From contig JAISHO010000010.1 in NCBI GenBank assembly GCA_031262485.1, positions 35,642 to 99,641 on the forward strand: DNA of 64,000 nucleotides, in the 5' to 3' direction. The stretch is from Propionibacteriaceae bacterium. Its GTDB lineage: Bacteria > Actinomycetota > Actinomycetes > Propionibacteriales > Propionibacteriaceae. Below the pieces are notes generated by a model that saw only the letters and a program-made list of their open reading frames with translations, made no database searches and was not told the origin of the DNA. Shown here piece by piece: positions 1-9,963 of this stretch; position 1 is the first letter of the stretch; every line of letters begins with the position of its first letter. The translations under genes and the position numbers were made by a program.

Positions 1-795
1 TGCACCCGCGGCGCCCGCACGGACACCGAAGCCTGCGGCACCGTCGCCTCCGTCGGGCAATCGGGCCAGTTCACCTCGCCCAAGGGCGACGGCTCGATCG
101 TCACCATCGAAGGCCTCATCGACGTCACGCTCAACGCCCGTTCGCTCAGCCAGGGAGGCGATTCCGGCGCCCCGGTCTACCGCAAGAACGCCGACGGCAC
201 TGTCGCCGCGGTCGGCCTTGTCACCGGCGGGCTCGACTCGACGATGTCGGTCACGCCGATCGATCGCGTCCTCGCCGCCACCGGCACCGAGTTGTTGACG
301 ATGACCGCCGCCACCGAGTACTACACCCCGACGACGCGCACGCCTCCCACGCCCGTGGCCGAGCCCGCCGCCGAGCCGGTCGTCGTCGAAGCCCCGGCCG
401 TCGAGCAGGTGAGCGAACTCACCCCGATCGACATGCCGACCTTCGAGACGACGATCCCCTCGTACGTCGAGCCGTCTTTCGAACCCGAACCTGAGCCCGA
501 GCCCGTCGTCGCGCCGACGACCGAGACCCCGGCTCCGGCTCCCGCGCCGACGACGCAGCCTCCCGCCCCGGCTCCCACGACGGAGGCTCCTGCCCCCGCT
601 CCCGCGCCGACCACGGCCGCTCCGACGACGGAGGCTCCGGCCCCCGCCCCGGCTCCGGTCGCTTCGAATCCGTGGAACGTGTGGAACCCGATCGCCCGGA
701 TGCAAGCCAACATCCGTCAGACGGTCTACGGCTGGCTGTCGAACTTCGTGCCGGTCTCGGCCTTCGGCTGGCTGGCCTGGATGTCCGGCTGGTGA
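1..795 (+). CDS. Secreted chymotrypsin-fold (S1-like) serine protease, C-terminal part
   Basis: The reading frame is open from base 1, so the gene starts before the window. Just after the left edge comes a CTRGARTDTEACGTV segment, then the catalytic serine motif GDSGAPV (Ser codon at 163-165); the His and Asp of the triad lie outside the window. A Pro/Ala/Glu/Thr-rich stretch of roughly 100 residues follows, typical of a wall-spanning stalk, and the protein ends with a Trp-rich segment (VYGWLSNFVPVSAFGWLAWM) that could sit in or on a membrane. It is paralogous to the protease at 4279-6129: the CTRGARTDTEACGTV segment matches CVRGAATGVEVCGTI there. Likely an exported peptidase; the substrate is unknown. 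Confidence 0.8.
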   Translation, partial: CTRGARTDTEACGTVASVGQSGQFTSPKGDGSIVTIEGLIDVTLNARSLSQGGDSGAPVYRKNADGTVAAVGLVTGGLDSTMSVTPIDRVLAATGTELLTMTAATEYYTPTTRTPPTPVAEPAAEPVVVEAPAVEQVSELTPIDMPTFETTIPSYVEPSFEPEPEPEPVVAPTTETPAPAPAPTTQPPAPAPTTEAPAPAPAPTTAAPTTEAPAPAPAPVASNPWNVWNPIARMQANIRQTVYGWLSNFVPVSAFGWLAWMSGW

Positions 796-823
796 GGCTG
801 ACGACCACCCATCCCTGATCATC

Positions 824-866
824 GATCAGCCCCGGCCGTTCGTTTCGGCCGGGGCTGATCGCCGTC
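824..866 (+). terminator. Rho-independent-type terminator hairpin
   Basis: Thirty bases after the protease stop there is a perfect 15-bp stem (GATCAGCCCCGGCCG at 824-838 with its complement at 846-860) and a 7-nt loop. The following bases (gccgtcttcg) hold only a weak T-tract, as is common in high-GC genomes. Confidence 0.75.
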
Positions 867-1010
867 TTCGTCGCGGTGACGGGGTTTCCGGCCATGGTCT
901 CGCCGGCTGGCGGCCGTGGATCGCCTCGACGGCCTAGCGGAGGCCGAGTGAACGGTCATGGTTCCACCCCGATCCCACCCTGATTCACTGCCGGATAACG
1001 GTGGATACGC

Positions 1011-3083
1011 TTGTGGCGATGGCGGCGCGACCGCGATACTGACCCTGTGACATTAGCGTTCAAGGCGACCCGTCGCGCGCTCGCCGTCCTGTGGATCAGT
1101 CTGTTCGCCCTCGTTTGCGCCCTGCCGCTCCTGCTGGCCGGGGCCGCTCCGGCTCACGCCGAGCCGCCGCTGACGACGATGTCGGGGTCGATCGTCGACA
1201 ATGCCGGCGTTCTCGACAGCGAGGATCGCAGCGATATCCAAGCCGCGCTCAACCGCTTGGCCGACGACACCGATTATCAGCTCTTCGTCGTCTACGTCAC
1301 CAGCTTCGACGGGATGGACGGCCACGATTGGGCTATCGCGACAGCCGAGAATCTTCACCTCGGCGCCCACGACCTCCTCCTCGCCGTCGCGACGCAGGAC
1401 CGTCTCTACGGTCTCGACGCGGCGAAGGATTCGGGCTTGTCGGACAGCGTGTTGAACTCGATGATGAACGCCATCGTCGACGAGTTGCGCGACAGCGACT
1501 GGGCGGAAGCTGCCATCGCTGGTGCCAACAACTTGCGTGGCCGTCTTGACAGTGGTGGCGCCGGCTTCGCCGTCGCCGGAGTCGGAGTCGCCGCGGTCGC
1601 GGGCGGGGCCGGTTACCTGGCCTGGCGCAACAAGCGTAAGAAGTCGGGCCAGACGGCCTCGGCTCAGCCGGACGAGTTGGCCGCCATGCCGACAGCCGAA
1701 CTCGACTCCAAGGCCAGTTCGGCCCTCCTCGAGATCGACGACGCCGTCAAGACCTCGGAGGAAGAGCTCGGGTTCGCCCAGGCCGAATTCGGTTTGGAGG
1801 CGACGACGGATTACCAGAACGCCCTAGCTGGAGCTAAGACGCAGTTGCAGAAAGCCTTCACGCTTCGCCAGCAACTCGACGACGCTTTCCCGGAGACGGA
1901 GCCGCAGAAGAGGGCCATGCTCTCCCAGATCCTCCAGCTGACCGGCCATGCGGCCGACGCGCTCGACGCCCAGAAGGAATCGTTCGAGAAGCTGCGCTCC
2001 TTGACCGACCGGGCCGGGTCCGTCCTCGACGAGACGGAGCAACGGGCCAACGAGATCAACGCCCGGATCGACGTCTCCCGGCAGGCCCTCGCCTCGCTGA
2101 CGACAACGTATCCGGCGGCGGCGCTCGCCTCGATCACGCAAAACCCCGATCAAGCGGCCGGGCTCGTCGCCGCCGCGCGCGACTCCGTCGCCAAGGGGCG
2201 GGCCGCCTTGGCCCAGGAGAACCGTAGCCAGGCGGTCGCCTTCGCCCGGGTGGCGCAGACCTCGATCACCCAGGCCGGACGTCTCCTCGACGCCGTCGAC
2301 TCGGCGGGCCAGGATCTCCCTGCGGCGGCGCAGAAGCTCCAGCAGGGCATCGCTTCGATCTCCTCCGACCTCGCCGACGCCCAGCGTCTGGCCCCGAACG
2401 ACCCCGGCGTCACCGCTGCGGCGAACGAGGCCCGCTCCGCCCTCACCCAGGCGCAACAAGCCACCTCTGGCGGCGATCCCTTGGCGGCGCTCACCCGGTT
2501 GACGGCCGCCGAAGTCTCCCTCGACAACGTCCTTGTCCCGGCCCGGGGCAACGAAGTCGCTCGGCAGAAGGCGGCCGCGATGGCTCAGCAGCTCATCGGC
2601 CAGGCCGACTCCGCGATCAACCAGGCGTCGAGCTACGTCTCCGCCCGGCGTGGCGGCGTCGCGACCGAGGCGCGCACCCGTCTCTCCGAGGCGACGAGGC
2701 TCGTCGGCGAGGCCCGCTCGATCCTCGCGACCGATCCGATCCGGGCCCAGAACAACGCCCAACAGGCCATCGCCTACGCCCAGCAGGCCCTCAACCTCGC
2801 CCACAACGACATCGACCGCTACAACGGCGGCGGCTACGGCGGTGGAAATAACAACAGTGGCACCGGCCAGCTCATCGCCGGCATGGTCTTGGGTGGCCTC
2901 ATCGACGCCCTCGGCGACGCCGGTCGCAGCAGCGGTGGGCGCAGCCGTCACAGCGGCGGCGGTTTCGGGGGCGGCTTCGGCGGTTTCGGCGGTGGCGGAG
3001 GTCGCAGCGGCGGTTTCGGTGGAAGCTTCGGCGGCGGTGGCGGCGGTGGTGGCCGGGGCGGTGGCGGCGGGGGACGCTTCTGA
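1011..3083 (+). CDS. TPM-domain membrane protein with coiled coil and Gly-rich C-terminal tail
   Basis: A signal peptide or N-terminal anchor ends near APAHAEPP. Residues about 58-180 resemble a TPM domain (IVDNAGVLDSEDRSDIQ, then LLLAVATQDR), as in YgcG and plant TLP18.3 proteins. A Gly/Ala-rich membrane segment lies at about 184-204, then some 370 residues of Gln/Ala/Glu-rich helix, probably coiled coil, and finally a Gly/Phe-rich tail ending GGGGGGRF. Start is uncertain: TTG at 1011 follows GGTGG, while GTG at 1047 would give a shorter n-region. It sits 121 bp ahead of pspA, a pairing that suggests a role in membrane or envelope stress. The tail recurs on three other membrane proteins in this window. 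Confidence 0.8.
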   Translation: MWRWRRDRDTDPVTLAFKATRRALAVLWISLFALVCALPLLLAGAAPAHAEPPLTTMSGSIVDNAGVLDSEDRSDIQAALNRLADDTDYQLFVVYVTSFDGMDGHDWAIATAENLHLGAHDLLLAVATQDRLYGLDAAKDSGLSDSVLNSMMNAIVDELRDSDWAEAAIAGANNLRGRLDSGGAGFAVAGVGVAAVAGGAGYLAWRNKRKKSGQTASAQPDELAAMPTAELDSKASSALLEIDDAVKTSEEELGFAQAEFGLEATTDYQNALAGAKTQLQKAFTLRQQLDDAFPETEPQKRAMLSQILQLTGHAADALDAQKESFEKLRSLTDRAGSVLDETEQRANEINARIDVSRQALASLTTTYPAAALASITQNPDQAAGLVAAARDSVAKGRAALAQENRSQAVAFARVAQTSITQAGRLLDAVDSAGQDLPAAAQKLQQGIASISSDLADAQRLAPNDPGVTAAANEARSALTQAQQATSGGDPLAALTRLTAAEVSLDNVLVPARGNEVARQKAAAMAQQLIGQADSAINQASSYVSARRGGVATEARTRLSEATRLVGEARSILATDPIRAQNNAQQAIAYAQQALNLAHNDIDRYNGGGYGGGNNNSGTGQLIAGMVLGGLIDALGDAGRSSGGRSRHSGGGFGGGFGGFGGGGGRSGGFGGSFGGGGGGGGRGGGGGGRF

Positions 3084-3204
3084 CCAGGGAGAACGAGGAT
3101 CGTCCGGCTGACGGCGACGCCAGCGCGAAACGGCACCTCACACCGTCTCAATAAAACAATCAAGACATTCACGACTCATCATCAACCACAGAGAAAGTAG
3201 GGTC

Positions 3205-3972
3205 ATGGCAGAGAAACAATCCATTTTCGGGCGGGTCGCCCAGCTGGCCAAGGCGAACATCAACGCGCTCCTCGATCGTGCCGAGGATCCCCAGAAGATG
3301 ATCGACCAGCTCGTCCGCGATTACACGAACAACATCGCTGAAGCCGAGAAGGCGATCGCTCAGACGATCGGCAATCTTCGCCTGGCCGAGCAGGATTACA
3401 ACGAAGACGTCACCGCCGTCGAAGAGTGGGGCTCCAAGGCCAAGTCGGCCTCCCAGATGGCTGACAAGTACCGCGCCTCCGGCGACGCCACCAACGCCGA
3501 CAAGTTCGACAAGCTGGCCAAGGTCGCCCTCGGCAAGATGATCGACGCCGAGAACGAGGTCAAGCGCGAACAGCCGATGATCGAGTCGCAGCGCGCCACC
3601 GCCGAGCAGCTCAAGAGCGGCCTCGCCTCGATGAAGGACAAGCTCAACGAGCTCAAGGGCAAGCGCGACCAGCTCGTCGCCCGCCAGAAGTCGGCCGAGG
3701 CGCAGATGCAGGTGCAGTCGGCCGTCGCGTCGATCAACGTGCTCGATCCGACGAGCGAAGTCTCCCGCTTCGAAGACATCGTCAAGCGTCAAGAGGCCCA
3801 GGCCATGGGCCAGGCCGAGCTGGCCGCCAGCTCCTTCGACTCCCAGTTCGCCGCCCTCGAGTCGGCCGACGACGAGATCGAGGTCGAGGCCCGCCTGGCC
3901 GCCCTCAAGTCGGGCTCCAACCCGGCCCCGGCGATCTCGCCGATGGCCGTGACGCCGGCGATCGAATCCTGA
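3205..3972 (+). CDS. pspA: PspA/IM30 family membrane-stress protein
   Basis: A 255-aa, almost entirely helical protein of normal family length. It opens with an amphipathic N-terminus (SIFGRVAQLAKANINALLDRAEDPQKM) followed by the long hairpin coiled coil of ESCRT-III-like PspA/Vipp1 proteins, e.g. IDQLVRDYTNNIAEAEKAIA. Such proteins coat and stabilise the inner leaflet of stressed membranes. ATG is preceded by an AGAAAGTAGGG ribosome site. It follows the TPM-domain gene, and co-transcription is plausible. The Ala-rich C-terminus ends without a Gly tail. Confidence 0.92.
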   Translation: MAEKQSIFGRVAQLAKANINALLDRAEDPQKMIDQLVRDYTNNIAEAEKAIAQTIGNLRLAEQDYNEDVTAVEEWGSKAKSASQMADKYRASGDATNADKFDKLAKVALGKMIDAENEVKREQPMIESQRATAEQLKSGLASMKDKLNELKGKRDQLVARQKSAEAQMQVQSAVASINVLDPTSEVSRFEDIVKRQEAQAMGQAELAASSFDSQFAALESADDEIEVEARLAALKSGSNPAPAISPMAVTPAIES

Positions 3973-4278
3973 TCGCAGCACGGGTGCGCGCCGTTCTCAG
4001 CGATCGTCTCACCCGAGTGAGACGAGTCCTCCTTGGCGGAGGCCTGAGCGGCGGCGTCGCGATCCGTGATCTCAGCATGTGACGCAGGGAGGGTCATCTA
4101 GTGGACTCCGGCTCGTGCCGGGGCCCACGGGTGGCCCTCCGCGTGCGCCCGTGACAAAATAAGAGATGGTCGTCGTTCAGCGGTCCATCCATGATCGTCC
4201 CGGCGTGACCCCGAGGTCTGGCTCTCTCTCCGCCCAGCCGTGGCGTCGTCCCCCGTCTCACTCCTCCGAAAGGCTCCC
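3973..4278 (+). other. Intergenic region with a 7-bp inverted repeat
   Basis: About 300 bp without a convincing gene. The only clear structure is GTCTCAC-CCGA-GTGAGAC at 4006-4023, a perfect 7-bp stem with a 4-nt loop and no T-run, which could be a terminator of pspA or an operator. The rest should hold the promoter of the downstream protease, but no promoter can be assigned with confidence. Confidence 0.5.
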
Positions 4279-6129
4279 GTGTCTCTCTCCTCCCCCCGGC
4301 ACGCGCTCTCCACGCCCACCCACGCTTATTCCTCCTCCCCCACTCGGGCCCTCTTCCCTCCTCTGGCGGAAGAGCCCCCCGCGCCGTCGCGTCCGTCTCG
4401 TCGGCGGGGCCGCCTGCCGCTGACCGCCGCTGTGGCGGTGGCCGTCATGGCTTCCGGTTTCGCCGGGGTCGCCGCTGTCGCCGACACCCCGTCTCTCCTT
4501 GTCGGCGGCGGATCCGATGTCACGGTGACGGCGCCGGTCGGGCAGGCCGATTCCCCCATCGCCTTGGCCTCCACCGTCGAAGGCGAGACCCAGCGCAGCG
4601 CCCCGCTTCGCTCCGGCAAGCCGATCTATGTCCACGTGGTGCCGGATTCCAAGGGCGGCAAACCCTTGACGATGTTGTGCACGAGCGGTTTCTTCGTCGA
4701 GACGACGGAGGGCCCGGCGGTCATCACAGCCGGGCACTGCGGGCCGGATGGACGGGTCACGACCCTCGGCTCGCAGACGGGCCCCACCCTCGGCGACATC
4801 GATGAGAACTTCTTCTGGGACACCGGCTCGACGTCGGTCGACGCCGCCGTCATCGGGGTGAGCGAGGCCGCCACGACGATCGAACCGTCGATCTTCTTGG
4901 CCGACGGCACCGTCCTCGACGTCACCGGAGCCGCCCAGGTCTCCCCCGGCGATCGCGTCTGCGTGCGGGGCGCCGCCACCGGCGTCGAAGTCTGCGGGAC
5001 GATCGAGGGCGGCGACGAGTCGGCCACCTACGAGAGCACCTCGGAGATGTTCCCCGTGCCCCAGGAGATCGAGGGCATGCTCACCGTCGCGATGGACGAC
5101 GGCCTCGGCATCACCCTCGGCGATTCGGGCGGCCCGGTCTATCTGCGCCACGACGACGGCTCGGCCGCCGCGGTCGGCATCGTCTCCGGCAGCATCGGCC
5201 CCCACAAGGTCTTCGTCACGCCGATCACGAGCGTCCTCGACGCCGTCGAGGGAACCCTCGTCACGAGCGGGACGGAGATCGTCCCATCTCCCGTGGCGGA
5301 GCCGGCGCCGGTCGTCGCCACCCCGATGGCTCCTGTCGCGCCGACGAGCCCGCAGCCGGGCGAACCGATCGCCTCGGCCCCGGTCGCGACCCCGACTCTC
5401 CCGGCGACGACGATCCCGACGCCCGCCCCCTCGCCCTCAGTGTCACCCTCGAGCCCGGCTTCGCCCTCGAGCCCGGTCGAATCGCTGAGGCCCTCGATCA
5501 GCTCGACCACCCCGGCGGCTCCGGCACAAACGGAGACGTCCACCCCGGCGCCTGCCCCGATCGCGCCCGCGCCCGTGGAGCCCGCGCCATCGGAGACGAT
5601 CCCGGTGGAGCCGGCGCCCGTGGAACCCGACCCGGCCGCGCCGAGTCCGGCCGCTCCCACGCTCGATCCGGTCTACGCCGGCACCCGTGTGGCCACCGGC
5701 AAGGCCCCGGCTTACTCGACGGTCGAGGTGACCGCCACCGGTCGCACCGCCTCGACGACCTGCCACACCACCGCCGACGGCGACGGCGTCTTCCGTTGCT
5801 TCTTCGACTGGTGGGTCTGGCCGACCGATGAGTTGACGGCCACCGCCACCGCCTCAGGTCGTGTCTCCGAGCGGGTGGTCGAGGAGGTCATCGACATCAC
5901 CCCCGAGGTCCACTTCGCCAGCCTCGAGCAAGTCAGCTTCTCGGTTCCCGCCGGCTGGTGGTATCAGGCCACCGAGCTTGAGACGGGACGCTCGCTGTGC
6001 GTCGGCATTTCCCCCGACGGTTCCGTCGAATGCGCCCTCACCGGCATCGGCTCGGGAGACACGGTCGAGATGACGACGTGGACGGCCGCCTCGATTGACG
6101 CCGGGGTCGCGACGGTTTCTTTCGGCTGA
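4279..6129 (+). CDS. Secreted chymotrypsin-fold serine protease with Pro-rich stalk and C-terminal Ig-like domain
   Basis: GTG at 4279 is preferred because GAAAGG precedes it; ATG at 4240 in the same frame has no such site. A long basic N-terminus leads to a membrane or signal segment (about residues 50-70, LTAAVAVAVMASGFAGVAAV). The full triad is visible: His153 in TAGHCG, Asp188 in SVDAAVIG and Ser283 in GDSGGPV. After the protease domain comes a Pro/Ser/Thr/Ala-rich linker, then a domain of about 80 residues with TVEVTATGR and paired cysteines (TTCHTTADGDGVFRC) that looks like a bacterial Ig-type fold. Paralogue of the truncated protease at the left edge; a strong terminator follows. Confidence 0.85.
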   Translation: MSLSSPRHALSTPTHAYSSSPTRALFPPLAEEPPAPSRPSRRRGRLPLTAAVAVAVMASGFAGVAAVADTPSLLVGGGSDVTVTAPVGQADSPIALASTVEGETQRSAPLRSGKPIYVHVVPDSKGGKPLTMLCTSGFFVETTEGPAVITAGHCGPDGRVTTLGSQTGPTLGDIDENFFWDTGSTSVDAAVIGVSEAATTIEPSIFLADGTVLDVTGAAQVSPGDRVCVRGAATGVEVCGTIEGGDESATYESTSEMFPVPQEIEGMLTVAMDDGLGITLGDSGGPVYLRHDDGSAAAVGIVSGSIGPHKVFVTPITSVLDAVEGTLVTSGTEIVPSPVAEPAPVVATPMAPVAPTSPQPGEPIASAPVATPTLPATTIPTPAPSPSVSPSSPASPSSPVESLRPSISSTTPAAPAQTETSTPAPAPIAPAPVEPAPSETIPVEPAPVEPDPAAPSPAAPTLDPVYAGTRVATGKAPAYSTVEVTATGRTASTTCHTTADGDGVFRCFFDWWVWPTDELTATATASGRVSERVVEEVIDITPEVHFASLEQVSFSVPAGWWYQATELETGRSLCVGISPDGSVECALTGIGSGDTVEMTTWTAASIDAGVATVSFG

Positions 6130-6154
6130 TTTTCGCTCACCTTTTTCACTTGAC

Positions 6155-6197
6155 GGCGGCGGCTAGGGGTTCCCTGGCCGCCGCTAGGTGTTTTCCC
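6155..6197 (+). terminator. Rho-independent terminator
   Basis: A 13-bp stem (6156-6168 paired with 6172-6184, one G-U pair) with a 3-nt loop lies 26 bases after the protease stop and is followed by a short T-run (gttttccc). Confidence 0.85.
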
Positions 6198-6368
6198 TGA
6201 GATCGACCTGATTGAGGGCTGATCTCGGTCACCGCCGGACACGCCGAATGACAAGGGAAGAGGGGGGATCCGGGCGGCCGTCTACTTCAACAAACTGTCA
6301 TAGATGACCTATGGTCTTCCGAAGAAATCGTGGTTAGACTGGGTTCTCCGTCAGCATGAGGGGGATCG

Positions 6369-7349
6369 ATGAGCAGCCACGAGCAAGCCGCTCCGCCAAC
6401 CGAAGAGCGATCGACGAGTGACGCGACGACGTCGCAGAAAGATCAGTCGAAGGACGATCAGCGGTCGCGAAGCCGCGCGAAGAACGAAGATCAGGCCAAG
6501 AGAACATCCGAATCGTCCGAGCGCGCCCGGGCCAACGATGGCTGGTGGATCCCCTGGTTGTGGTGGTGGAGCCGCGATCGGATCGGCTTCTGGGCCGCGC
6601 TGCGCCGTTTCATCGCCTCGGCGCGCGATCGTGACGGCCGCGCGACCCGGGCCGAGTATTGGTGGGTCGTCCTCGGGTTGACGATCGCGCAATCGGCCTT
6701 CCTCGTCCTCGGGCTCGTCACCCTCATCGCCGCCGCGATCCACGCCGCGATCGATCTCCAAGCTCATTGCCAGATCGTCCAGGGGCCTTTCGGCGCCGTC
6801 CCCTATTGCGAGGGCCAGACGCCACCGCGCTGGCAGGGCGGCGTCTACACAGCGCTCCTCATCGCCAATCTTGCTTTCTGGGCCGCTGTCACCGTGCCCA
6901 TGACGAATCTGCGTATCCGCCGTTTCCGCGACGTCGGGCTGGCGCCGCGCCTCGCCCTCGTCCCGACGATCGCCGGCTGGCTTCTCGTCGCTGTGGCGGT
7001 GGTCACCGGGCAGGTCTGGATCGCTTTCCTCCTCGTCCTCGTCGCACTGCCCGTTCTCGCAGCCGCCGCCGCGCCACGAGGGTTGTTCACCGCTCTGCTC
7101 GACGCCCGCGCCAAGGCACGAGGCGCCAGTGAGGGAAACTCTGCGAGCGACACGGGAGAAACGACCCGTCAAGGCACGAAGAAGAGGGCGACGAGCAAGC
7201 GCGCCGGCCAATCCGCCACGTCCGCCTCATCGGCTGGCGACAGCGACGACATCGATCCGGAACCGCCCTTCACCCCGCCCGCGCCGGGCGAGGAGAGCCT
7301 CATCGACGATGATCTCGGAACCGGCTTCGTCACCTGGCCGCAGCGTTAG
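6369..7349 (+). CDS. DUF805 family integral membrane protein
   Basis: The N-terminal ~60 residues are polar and charged. A DUF805-type core follows: a Trp-rich lead (WWIPWLWWW), the family signature RDGRATRAEYWWV, then hydrophobic helices at about 98-120, 160-180 and 200-235, with TNLRIRRFRDVGLAPR between the last two. The C-terminal ~90 residues are again polar and Ser/Thr/Pro-rich. Most DUF805 proteins are only about 120-160 aa, so the extra N- and C-terminal cytoplasmic tails are unusual. ATG is preceded by GAGGGGG. The function of the family is unknown; it converges on hemL. Confidence 0.85.
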   Translation: MSSHEQAAPPTEERSTSDATTSQKDQSKDDQRSRSRAKNEDQAKRTSESSERARANDGWWIPWLWWWSRDRIGFWAALRRFIASARDRDGRATRAEYWWVVLGLTIAQSAFLVLGLVTLIAAAIHAAIDLQAHCQIVQGPFGAVPYCEGQTPPRWQGGVYTALLIANLAFWAAVTVPMTNLRIRRFRDVGLAPRLALVPTIAGWLLVAVAVVTGQVWIAFLLVLVALPVLAAAAAPRGLFTALLDARAKARGASEGNSASDTGETTRQGTKKRATSKRAGQSATSASSAGDSDDIDPEPPFTPPAPGEESLIDDDLGTGFVTWPQR

Positions 7350-7424
7350 TGGTTTGCGACCGTCTGACGGTGCGCTCGGCTGAGAGTCGGCCTGTCAACG
7401 GAAGATGAGAGCGCGGGCCAACAA

Positions 7425-8795
7425 TCACGCCTGGGACGGCGTCGCGGCAGCGGCGGCTCGAGCGGCCGCCGGAAGCGCGTTGGCGATCGCGTCGATGACC
7501 TCGTCGTTGTGGGCGGCCGAGACGAACCAGGCTTCGAAAACCGACGGCGGCAGGTGGATCCCCGCGTCGAGAAGGCTGTGGAAGAACGGCGCGTAACGGA
7601 AGACGTCCTGAGCCTGAGCCTGCTGATAGTCGACGACACCGTCGGCGGCCGCGCTCTCCCCGAAGAAGACGCTGAAGAGCGTGCCGGCCCGTTGGATGCG
7701 ATGCGGCGCCCCGGCGGCGGTGAGCGCCTCCCCGACGGCAGCGGCGAGGTGATCGGATGCGGCCGCGACCCGGCGGTAGACATCCGCGTCGGCGAGGCGC
7801 AACGTCGTGACGCCGGCGGCGACGGAGACAGGGTTGCCGGAGAGCGTCCCGGCTTGATAGACGGGCCCGAGCGGGGCCAACTGTTCCATGAGCGAGACCG
7901 GCCCGCCGAGCGCGGCGACCGGCATCCCCCCGCCGATGACCTTGCCGAAGGTGACGAGGTCGGGGGTGTAGGCGTGCTGGGGATCGGCGGGCGCGCCACC
8001 GTCGCCTAGAGCGAAGGGATCGAACCCGTTCTCCCAGCCCCAGTAGCCGGACGGCGAGGCGCGGAACCCGGTGAGAACCTCGTCGAAGATGAAGAGAGCC
8101 CCATGCGCCGCGGTGATGCGGCGAAGGGCGGCGTTGAACCCCGGCAAGGGAGGAACAACCCCCATATTGCACGGCGCGGCTTCGACGATGACGGCGGCGA
8201 TCTCGTCCGGGTGAGCGGCGAAGACGGCTTCGACGGCGGCGACGTCGTTGTAGGGCAGGACGATCGTCTGCGCGGCGGTGGCCTCGGTGACTCCGGCGCT
8301 GCCGGGCAGTCCCTGGGTCGCCACCCCGGATCCGGCTTCGGCCAGGAGTGCGTCGACATGGCCGTGATAGTTGCCGGCGAACTTGACGATGAGGGGGCGG
8401 CCGGTGGCGCCGCGGGCGAGACGGATCGCCGTCATCGTCGCCTCCGTGCCCGTCGAGACGAGACGAATCCGTTCCGCGAACGGCACGCGCCGGCGAATCT
8501 CCTCCGCCAACTCGACCTCCCCCAGCGTCGGAGCCCCGAAACTGAGCCCCCGCGCCGCCGCTTCTTGGACGGCCGCCACCACGTGGGGATGGGCGTGGCC
8601 GAGCAAGGCCGGGCCCCACGAGCCGATGAGGTCGACGTAATCGCGCCCTTCGACATCGGTGATGCGCGCTCCGGCGGCAGAGGCGATGAACCGGGGATCG
8701 CCGCCGACCGAACGAAAGGCCCGCACCGGCGAGTTGACCCCACCGGGGATGACTCTTTGGGCGCGTTCGAAAGCGTTGTAGTTGGTGATGGTCAT
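7425..8795 (-). CDS. hemL: Glutamate-1-semialdehyde 2,1-aminomutase
   Basis: Converts glutamate-1-semialdehyde to 5-aminolevulinate, the last step of the C5 route to heme. The 456-aa product begins [19 protein letters not shown], and carries the family features [17 protein letters not shown] and the PLP-binding lysine in [12 protein letters not shown]. The start at 8795 is chosen because AGAGGAC lies just upstream; an in-frame upstream extension is not family-like. It lies 11 bp after hemB in a hemC-hemD-hemB-hemL series, so all four are probably co-transcribed. Confidence 0.95.
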   Translation of the reverse strand: MTITNYNAFERAQRVIPGGVNSPVRAFRSVGGDPRFIASAAGARITDVEGRDYVDLIGSWGPALLGHAHPHVVAAVQEAAARGLSFGAPTLGEVELAEEIRRRVPFAERIRLVSTGTEATMTAIRLARGATGRPLIVKFAGNYHGHVDALLAEAGSGVATQGLPGSAGVTEATAAQTIVLPYNDVAAVEAVFAAHPDEIAAVIVEAAPCNMGVVPPLPGFNAALRRITAAHGALFIFDEVLTGFRASPSGYWGWENGFDPFALGDGGAPADPQHAYTPDLVTFGKVIGGGMPVAALGGPVSLMEQLAPLGPVYQAGTLSGNPVSVAAGVTTLRLADADVYRRVAAASDHLAAAVGEALTAAGAPHRIQRAGTLFSVFFGESAAADGVVDYQQAQAQDVFRYAPFFHSLLDAGIHLPPSVFEAWFVSAAHNDEVIDAIANALPAAARAAAAATPSQA

Positions 8796-8806
8796 CGACC
8801 GTCCTC

Positions 8807-9901
8807 TCATCGCGGGGTTGATGGCACGATCGGCACCTGACGCCAATGGTGCGTTGGGGTGACGGCGGCGGCGATGTCGTCCTCGCGCAGCCACCGGGCG
8901 ACTTCGGGGGCCCAGTAGGTGAGGATGATCGAGGCGCCGGCGCGACGGATGGCGGTGAGGGATTCGACGATGGCGGCGCGACGATCGATCCACCCGCGTT
9001 CGGCGGCGGCTTCGATCATGGCGTATTCGCCGGAGACCTGGTAAGCGGCCACGGGCACCGGGGCGGTCTCAGCGACGGCCCGAATGATGTCGAGGGAGGT
9101 GCCGGCCGGTTTCACCATGACGATGTCGGCGCCTTCGGCCAGGTCGAGGTCGGCTTCGCGCAGCCCTTCGCGCGCGTTCGCCACCTCCATCTGATAGGTG
9201 CGACGGTCGCCCTGCAAGGCCGAATCGACGGCGTCGCGGAAAGGCCCGTAGAAAGCGGAAGCGTATTTGGCGCTGTAGGCGAGGATGCCGGTGTCGGCGA
9301 ACCCGGCGGCGTCGAGGGCGGAGCGGATCGCCGCGACTTGGCCGTCCATCATGCCGGAGGGGCCCACCAACTCGGCTCCGGCCTTGGCTTGTTCGACGGC
9401 CATCCGTCCGTAGATCTCGATGGTGGCGTCATTATCGACTATGGTGCGTCCGTCCGGTGTGATCTCGAGCACACCGCAGTGGCCGTGGTCGGTGAACTCG
9501 TCGAGGCAGGTGTCGGCCATGAGCACCGGGCCGGGCCGCCCCGTCTCTCGCTCGACCTCGTCGATGGCCTGGCGGGCTGAGCGGAGAGCCCGCTGGAGAA
9601 TCCCGTCGGGATCGATCCCGGCTGAACCGACCGCGTCGCGGAGCTGAGGCACGCCGAAGAGCATGATCCCACCGATTCCGCTGCGGGCCGCCTCGGCCAC
9701 AGCAGCCGGCAAACTATCCTCGCTGTGCTGGGCCTGCCCGGGCATCGAGGCGATCGGCTCCGGCACCGTCAGGGTCTCCTTGACGAACATCGGGTAGACG
9801 AGGTTGGCCGGGTGCACGCGCACCTCGTTCGTCAACCGTCGCATGCGATCCGTCGTGCGCAGACGCCGAGGGCGATGGGTGATCGGCGCGGGTGGGATCA
9901 T
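8807..9901 (-). CDS. hemB: Delta-aminolevulinic acid dehydratase (porphobilinogen synthase)
   Basis: Condenses two 5-aminolevulinate molecules to porphobilinogen. Both active-site lysines are visible, in [15 protein letters not shown] and VMVKPAG. The metal-binding loop reads [14 protein letters not shown], with two of the three cysteines of the zinc type and an aspartate in place of the middle one. ATG at 9901 is preceded by GAAGGAG; an ATG eight codons upstream lacks a site. Lies between hemD and hemL on the same strand. Confidence 0.95.
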   Translation of the reverse strand: MIPPAPITHRPRRLRTTDRMRRLTNEVRVHPANLVYPMFVKETLTVPEPIASMPGQAQHSEDSLPAAVAEAARSGIGGIMLFGVPQLRDAVGSAGIDPDGILQRALRSARQAIDEVERETGRPGPVLMADTCLDEFTDHGHCGVLEITPDGRTIVDNDATIEIYGRMAVEQAKAGAELVGPSGMMDGQVAAIRSALDAAGFADTGILAYSAKYASAFYGPFRDAVDSALQGDRRTYQMEVANAREGLREADLDLAEGADIVMVKPAGTSLDIIRAVAETAPVPVAAYQVSGEYAMIEAAAERGWIDRRAAIVESLTAIRRAGASIILTYWAPEVARWLREDDIAAAVTPTHHWRQVPIVPSTPR

Positions 9902-9963
9902 CGGTGCTCCTTCAGTGGGGTTCACCCTCAGGATACGCCGCAGCTCCGAGCGCGCGCCGAGCT

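Noticed and set aside
1824..2951. Long minus-strand open frame opposite the TPM-domain gene
   Set aside because: Its product is compositionally odd (Arg/Gly/Asp-rich) and matches no fold. The plus strand holds a coherent signal peptide, TPM domain and coiled coil. High-GC DNA gives such shadows.
2955..3080. Short repeated GGC/GGT units that resemble a tandem-repeat array
   Set aside because: These are codons of the Gly-rich tail of the TPM-domain protein, not a CRISPR array or a separate repeat.
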